From: Roseibacterium beibuensis
GTDB lineage: Bacteria > Pseudomonadota > Alphaproteobacteria > Rhodobacterales > Rhodobacteraceae
DNA length: 64,000 nucleotides
Direction: 5' to 3'
Assembly: GCF_039542305.1 (NCBI RefSeq)
Contig: NZ_BAABHW010000001.1
Coordinates: 372,001-436,000 of the forward strand
The notes beneath the pieces were generated by a model. That model worked only from the letters and a program-made list of their open reading frames with translations. It was not told the DNA's origin and ran no database searches. The translations under genes and the position numbers were made by a program. Positions within the stretch are counted from its first letter, which is position 1; each line of letters begins with the position of its first letter. This document shows positions 59,973 to 64,000 of this stretch, in pieces.

Positions 59973-60464
59973 ATGAGCCAGACAGTCAACACTGGCGGGA
60001 ACGGGGGCACGCTGCGCGAGCGGATCACCACCGGCCTGAAAGATGCCATGCGCGAGAAGGACCAGACGCGGCTGTCGACGCTGCGCCTGATCAATGCCGC
60101 GATCAAGGACCAGGACATCGCGGCGCGCGCCAAGGGCAATGCCGATGGCGTGGGCGAGGCGGATTTGCTGGGGATTCTCGGCAAGATGGTCAAGCAGCGC
60201 CAGGAAAGCGCCCGCGCCTACGAGGAAGGCGGGCGGCTGGAACTGGCCGAAAAGGAGCGCGAGGAAATCGCGGTGATCGAGACCTACCTGCCGCGCCAGC
60301 TGGACGAGGACGAGGTCGCGGCGGCCATCGACGAGGCGATCGCCGAGACCGAGGCGACCAGCCTGCGCGACATGGGCAAGGTCATGGGCGTGCTGAAGGG
60401 CAAGTATACCGGCCAGATCGATTTCGGCGCGGTCGGCCCGATGGTGAAAGAGCGCCTGAGCTAA
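59973..60464 (+). CDS. GatB/YqeY-domain protein
   Basis: This 163-residue protein carries the YqeY domain related to the C-terminus of GatB: REKDQTRLSTLRLINAAIKD, LAEKEREEIAVIETYLPRQL and MGKVMGVLKGKYTGQIDFGA. The domain is found alone in many bacteria, and a link to tRNA amidation or tRNA binding is suggested but not proven. The ATG at 59973 follows GAAAGGGGG. Function unknown. Confidence 0.92.
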   Translation: MSQTVNTGGNGGTLRERITTGLKDAMREKDQTRLSTLRLINAAIKDQDIAARAKGNADGVGEADLLGILGKMVKQRQESARAYEEGGRLELAEKEREEIAVIETYLPRQLDEDEVAAAIDEAIAETEATSLRDMGKVMGVLKGKYTGQIDFGAVGPMVKERLS

Positions 60465-60471
60465 GATCACG

Positions 60472-60498
60472 CCCCGGCTCCCTCGATGGGCGCCGGGG
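60472..60498. terminator. possible terminator between YqeY and DUF2244 genes
   Basis: CCCCGGC (60472-60478) and GCCGGGG (60492-60498) form a 7-bp stem with a long 13-base loop, lying between the convergent YqeY and DUF2244 genes. No strong T-run; moderate candidate. Confidence 0.4.
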
Positions 60499-60519
60499 TG
60501 GGTCATTTCCGCGGTAAGG

Positions 60520-61068
60520 TCAGGTCGGGAGGGGGCGCAACTCGCGCACCAGCGTCGATTTGAGCTGGCTGCGTTCGCCCGGTGTCAGGAACGACCCGAG
60601 TTCCACCTCGCGCCCGCCGCCCGACAGCGTCAGGTAGTTGGGCACCGGCCCCCCTTTCCCATGCAGAGAGACGCGGACCCAGTAGGGATTGGCCTCCCAG
60701 TCCAGTGGGGTGGCGCGGCGTGGCTCGTGCCGCTCGATCCGGATCAGATCGTCCCAGATCGTGATCTCCTCGAACAGCTCCATGTCGCGCCAGGAGCGTT
60801 TCAGCGAGAACCAGATCCCGGCGATGGCCGCGCCCATGAACGGCAAAAGCGCCCAGAAGACCGACGTGCCGAGCACGGGAAGAAGCGGCACGGCGATCAG
60901 GGCCGCCGTGACGCCGATGAACCAGACGAACCCTTCGGGTGTCAGCGACTTGTGCGGGGTCAGCAGAAGCTGGAGACGCGGCGCGCCGCGGCCCTCGCCC
61001 CCCTCCCCGGACGAGAAGGCCCCGGACGATGCCGGGGCCTCCTGTCTGTAATGCGTTTGGATCGGCAT
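60520..61068 (-). CDS. DUF2244 family membrane protein
   Basis: This 182-residue protein has a Gly/Ser-rich start (about 1-35), two hydrophobic helices (FVWFIGVTAALIAVPLLPVL and VFWALLPFMGAAIAGIWFSL), and a C-terminal domain with FEEITIWDDLIRIERHEP. DUF2244 genes often lie beside cytochrome oxidase genes, as here, and an assembly role has been suggested. The 8-bp hairpin GGCCCCGG/CCGGGGCC (61018-61039) lies inside codons 10-17. Confidence 0.88.
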   Translation of the reverse strand: MPIQTHYRQEAPASSGAFSSGEGGEGRGAPRLQLLLTPHKSLTPEGFVWFIGVTAALIAVPLLPVLGTSVFWALLPFMGAAIAGIWFSLKRSWRDMELFEEITIWDDLIRIERHEPRRATPLDWEANPYWVRVSLHGKGGPVPNYLTLSGGGREVELGSFLTPGERSQLKSTLVRELRPLPT

Positions 61069-61074
61069 GGCCCC

Positions 61075-62973
61075 TCAGTGGTGCGGCTGGCGATCCCACA
61101 TCTCGCGCGTCGGCAGCTCCTCGAAGGTGTGCTCCGGCGGCGGGTTGGGCAGGGTCCATTCCAGCGTATCCGCATGCTCGCCCCAGTAGGCCGGTTCCTC
61201 GACACGGCGGCCGGCGAAGAGCGCGTAGGCCACGATCCCGAGGAAGAACAGGAACGATGCGAAGGACAGGAAGGCGCCGATCGACGAGACGTAGTTCCAG
61301 GTGGCGAAGGCCTCCGGGTAGTCGATGTAGCGGCGCGGCATGCCCTGGCGACCCAGGAAGTGCTGCGGGAAGAAGGTAAGGTTGGCACCGATGAAGAACA
61401 GCCAGAAGTGCAGCTTGCCGGCCCATTCCGGGTACTGCCGGCCCGACATCTTGCCGAACCAGTAGTAGATGCCCGCGAAGATGCCGAACACGGCCCCGAG
61501 GCTCATCACGTAGTGGAAGTGGGCCACGACGTAGTAGGTGTCGTGATAGGCCCGGTCCACACCGGCCTGGCTCAGGATGATGCCCGTCACACCGCCGACC
61601 GTGAAGAGGAAGATGAAGCCGATGGCGAACAGCATGGGCGTCTTGAACTCGATCGAGCCCTGCCACATCGTGGCGATCCAGCTGAAGATCTTGATGCCCG
61701 TGGGCACCGCGATCACCATCGTGGCGACCATGAAATAGGCCTGCTGCGTCAGGGTCATGCCCACGGTGTACATGTGGTGCGCCCAGACGACGAAGCCCAG
61801 GCCGCCGATCGCCACCAGCGCGTAGACCATCGGCAGGTAGCCGAAGATCGGCTTCTTCGAGAAGGTCGAGACCACGTGGCTGATGATGCCGAAGGCAGGC
61901 AGGATCACGATGTAGACCTCGGGGTGCCCGAAGAACCAGAAGATGTGCTGGAACAGGACCGGGTCACCGCCGCCCGACACGTCGAAGAAGGTCGTGCCGA
62001 AGTTGCGGTCGGTCAGCAGCATGGTGATGGCGCCCGCCAGAACCGGCAGCGACAGCAGAAGCAGCCATGCCGTGACGAAGATCGACCATGCAAACAGCGG
62101 CACTTTGTGCAGCGTCATGCCCGGGGCACGCATGTTCAGGAAGGTGGTGATGAAGTTGATCGAGCCGAGGATCGAGCTGGCGCCCGACACGTGCACGGCG
62201 AAGATCGCGAAGTCCACGGCGCGGCTGGTTGCGGCGTCCTGCCACGACAGCGGCGGGTAGAACGTCCAGCCCGGACCGGCGCCGCCGTCGATGAACACGG
62301 CGCAGAAGGCCAGCGCGGTGCCCGCGACATAGAGCCAGTAGGACAGGTTGTTCAGACGCGGGAACGCCATGTCCGGCGCGCCGATCATCAGCGGCATGAA
62401 GTAGTTGCCGAAGCCGCCGAACAGCGCGGGAATAACCACGAAGAACATCATCAGGACGCCGTGACCGGTGATCAGGACGTTCCAAAGATGCCCGTCGGGC
62501 GAACCGTCAAGCTGGTCGCGCAGTGCAAGCAGGGTCGACGCCTCGGCCGGGTTGGCCGATGCGGCGGCGGCGTCGAGGACGTCGATCACTTCGGCGCGGA
62601 GCGAACCGTCGATGACCACGCGGGCCTCGTCCCCGGTGCCCGACGCGGCACCCAGGATCGAGCCCTGAAGGCTGGACAACTGATCGGCGAAGGCGTTGGC
62701 GCCGCCACCGGCCGTGGCCAGGGCCTCACCGGCGCGGGTGAAGATGCTCTCGATCATCCCCGGAGCGCCTTCGAAGGCGACGTACATGTACTGCACGCCG
62801 GGCTCCATCAGCTCCATCCGCATGTAAACGGTGAAGATCACCGAAACGAGGCCGACAAGCCCCGCGGTGAAGAGATATAGAAGCCCGATATCCTTGTGGT
62901 TGGTGGACATGAACCACCGGGTTAAAAAGCCCGGCCGCTCGTGGTCATGCCCTGAAAGGGTGGCGTCTGCCAT
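61075..62973 (-). CDS. ctaD: cytochrome c oxidase subunit I (aa3 type) with inserted periplasmic loop
   Basis: This 632-residue catalytic subunit reduces O2 to water with proton pumping. It has the heme-copper blocks: MSTNHKDIGLLYLF, ITGHGVLMMFFVVIP with low-spin heme ligand His171, WFFGHPEVYIVILP with the CuB His and cross-linked Tyr, VWAHHMYTVG, and YVVAHFHYVMSLG. Between helices I and II (Tyr64 to Pro159) there is an Ala/Gly/Ser-rich insertion of about 75 residues, compared with the usual about 20-residue loop in Paracoccus or Rhodobacter enzymes. Core residues are intact. ctaC and ctaE are not in the window. Confidence 0.95.
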   Translation of the reverse strand: MADATLSGHDHERPGFLTRWFMSTNHKDIGLLYLFTAGLVGLVSVIFTVYMRMELMEPGVQYMYVAFEGAPGMIESIFTRAGEALATAGGGANAFADQLSSLQGSILGAASGTGDEARVVIDGSLRAEVIDVLDAAAASANPAEASTLLALRDQLDGSPDGHLWNVLITGHGVLMMFFVVIPALFGGFGNYFMPLMIGAPDMAFPRLNNLSYWLYVAGTALAFCAVFIDGGAGPGWTFYPPLSWQDAATSRAVDFAIFAVHVSGASSILGSINFITTFLNMRAPGMTLHKVPLFAWSIFVTAWLLLLSLPVLAGAITMLLTDRNFGTTFFDVSGGGDPVLFQHIFWFFGHPEVYIVILPAFGIISHVVSTFSKKPIFGYLPMVYALVAIGGLGFVVWAHHMYTVGMTLTQQAYFMVATMVIAVPTGIKIFSWIATMWQGSIEFKTPMLFAIGFIFLFTVGGVTGIILSQAGVDRAYHDTYYVVAHFHYVMSLGAVFGIFAGIYYWFGKMSGRQYPEWAGKLHFWLFFIGANLTFFPQHFLGRQGMPRRYIDYPEAFATWNYVSSIGAFLSFASFLFFLGIVAYALFAGRRVEEPAYWGEHADTLEWTLPNPPPEHTFEELPTREMWDRQPHH

Positions 62974-63124
62974 GGTCGTCTCCCGTCAGTATTCTGCACG
63001 GGTGGTGTCGACAGAATCCTCCCCGCGCGTTTCCTCTGGGCTTCGTTCTATCAGGGCGGTCGTTGACGGCGCAACGCATACGCGTCAATCGGCCACACGT
63101 TTCGGGCGAAAAACTTGTCCCAGA

Positions 63125-63757
63125 TCAAAGCGCGGCAGTGGCGGCGGTTCCGGCGGTCAGGATCACGCCCAGGGCGAGGGTCATGGGCACGCCCGCGACG
63201 ATAGCCCAGAGGCCATCGCGGGTCAGGATGGCGAACCCCGTCAAGACCACGGCCATCGCCATGAGCGAGGAGGAAAACGGCAACAATTCCATGAACGGCA
63301 TGGCAAGGCCGCCCAAACCGCACAGCAGCAAGAGGACCCGTGACATGGGCGGGTCCGTCAGCACGCGCAGACGCGGACGGCTTTGCCGATCGAGAAACCG
63401 CGCAAGCGGTCGCAGCTTGTCCACCGCGCGGGCGAGCCGGTCGCGGGGCACCGAGCGTTGGCAGAGCCATTTCGGCAACCACAGGCTGTTTCGCCCGGCG
63501 GCCAGTTGCAGCGCGATCCCGGCGATGGTGAGGCCCGCGAAACTGGACAGAAGCGGGATCCCCGACAGTGGCGAGACGACGATCAGGGCAACGGTGATCA
63601 GCACCGGCAGCACCCCGGCCCGCCCGAAAGCGTGCAGAACCGTTTGCAGGGTGGGCGGTTTCGTTGCGTGATCGTTCAGATCGGCGACATCGTTAAGCAG
63701 GTCGGTCAGGCTCTGCGGGGCATAGTCGGCCTGCGATGTGGGCGCGATATCGGGCAT
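63125..63757 (-). CDS. ExoD-like exopolysaccharide synthesis protein
   Basis: This 210-residue membrane protein has the ExoD family layout: LTDLLNDVADLNDHATKPPT at the start, four to five helices (VLPVLITVALIVVSPLSGIP, LLLCGLGGLAMPFMELLPFS), and GRNSLWLPKWLCQRSVPRDRL in the middle. ExoD affects succinoglycan production and alkali resistance in rhizobia. It sits between lipB and ctaD on the same strand, 151 nt upstream of ctaD. Confidence 0.87.
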   Translation of the reverse strand: MPDIAPTSQADYAPQSLTDLLNDVADLNDHATKPPTLQTVLHAFGRAGVLPVLITVALIVVSPLSGIPLLSSFAGLTIAGIALQLAAGRNSLWLPKWLCQRSVPRDRLARAVDKLRPLARFLDRQSRPRLRVLTDPPMSRVLLLLCGLGGLAMPFMELLPFSSSLMAMAVVLTGFAILTRDGLWAIVAGVPMTLALGVILTAGTAATAAL

Positions 63758-63869
63758 CAGGCCTCCTGTGGTGCGGCCCGTGGGTGCGCGCGCAGCGCCG
63801 GGCCTCTGGGTTCAGGAGGGCAACGTGGTGATGGATCGGATGGTTCCGTGGCCGGTTGCCGCGGCGCGG

Positions 63870-64000
63870 TCAGGAGACCTGGTCGCTTGTGAACACCTCG
63901 TCGAAGGTGCGTTTCAGGGCGACGTCGAGGTCGTCCATCGTCACCAGCAGGCCCAGGTCGACAAGGCTGGTGACCCCGTGTCCCGAGATGCCGCAGGGCA
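63870..64000 (-). CDS. lipB: octanoyltransferase LipB, C-terminal end (cut by window edge)
   Basis: The reverse strand from the window edge reads PCGISGHGVTSLVDLGLLVT, then DDLDVALKRTFDEVFTSDQVS and a stop. PCGISGHGVTSL is the conserved C-terminal block of octanoyl-[ACP]:protein N-octanoyltransferase (lipoate synthesis), here with the catalytic Cys. Only the last about 43 residues are in the window. Confidence 0.85.
   Translation of the reverse strand, partial: PCGISGHGVTSLVDLGLLVTMDDLDVALKRTFDEVFTSDQVS

Noticed and set aside
63113..63130. FNR-type site upstream of ctaD (TTGTC-N4-ATCAA)
   Set aside because: One half-site fits but the other has two mismatches, and the ctaD start lies about 150 bases away with no clear promoter.
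1..64000. CRISPR arrays, transposases, phage and tRNA genes
   Set aside because: None seen in reading both strands; no regular repeat-spacer pattern and no DDE or integrase motif.

Overview
The window reads as chromosomal DNA of a GC-rich marine-type alphaproteobacterium, most likely a Rhodobacteraceae (Roseobacter-group) species. Supporting this are the aa3-type CtaD, pntAB, a hemP-type haem-uptake gene, DUF3422, DUF1127 and DUF1178 proteins, a stand-alone Hint protein, an RTX-tailed exoprotein, a perfect CtrA-type box, and small hairpin-rich intergenic gaps. I see no transposase, integrase, phage gene, CRISPR array or tRNA. The only structural RNA gene found is rnpB (about 37521-37884, minus).

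Layout. 1-11.4 kb: the start of a MATE exporter, then a peptide/dipeptide ABC transporter split into two divergent units. The binding protein and two permeases are on minus; a fused double ATPase followed by an ArgE-like M20 peptidase and three tandem M20D amidohydrolases is on plus. 11.4-22 kb: META-domain protein, moaA, a lipoprotein with an acyl-CoA synthetase, DUF3422, kynU with an SDR dehydrogenase, and pntAB. 22-25.8 kb: hemP with an iron-type operator candidate, a stress flavin-fold protein, Gpx with a histone-deacetylase-family hydrolase, a NUDIX protein and DUF1178.

25.8-37.4 kb: a surface-polysaccharide region. It holds five consecutive glycosyltransferases, then an overlapping three-gene operon (SGNH-like protein, possible lectin-fold protein, RTX-tailed sulfatase), then a glycosyltransferase-methyltransferase fusion. 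37.5-48.4 kb: rnpB, an AmpD-like amidase, an Excalibur lipoprotein, gatCA, a UPF0173 hydrolase, a GNAT enzyme, rpmG (55 aa), chrA, a Bax1/YccA protein, DUF1127, LysR, Hint and a quinone oxidoreductase.

48.6-64 kb: an XRE regulator, hisN, a deleted 8-oxoguanine deaminase remnant, a CAP lipoprotein, ilvC divergent from two overlapping Lrp/AsnC genes, a UbiH-like hydroxylase, a HAD nucleotidase, a GntR regulator, a MshEN-GT2 polysaccharide synthase with a CtrA-type box upstream, carA, a YqeY protein, DUF2244, ctaD with an unusual insertion, an ExoD-like protein and the 3' end of lipB.

The best candidates for undescribed biology are the CtrA-box/MshEN-GT2 synthase, the SGNH-like/lectin-like/RTX-sulfatase operon beside the glycosyltransferases, the roughly 75-residue insertion in CtaD, and the twin CTCGAG-core palindromes at two convergent gene junctions. 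All function calls come from reading motifs and family resemblance; no database search was run.
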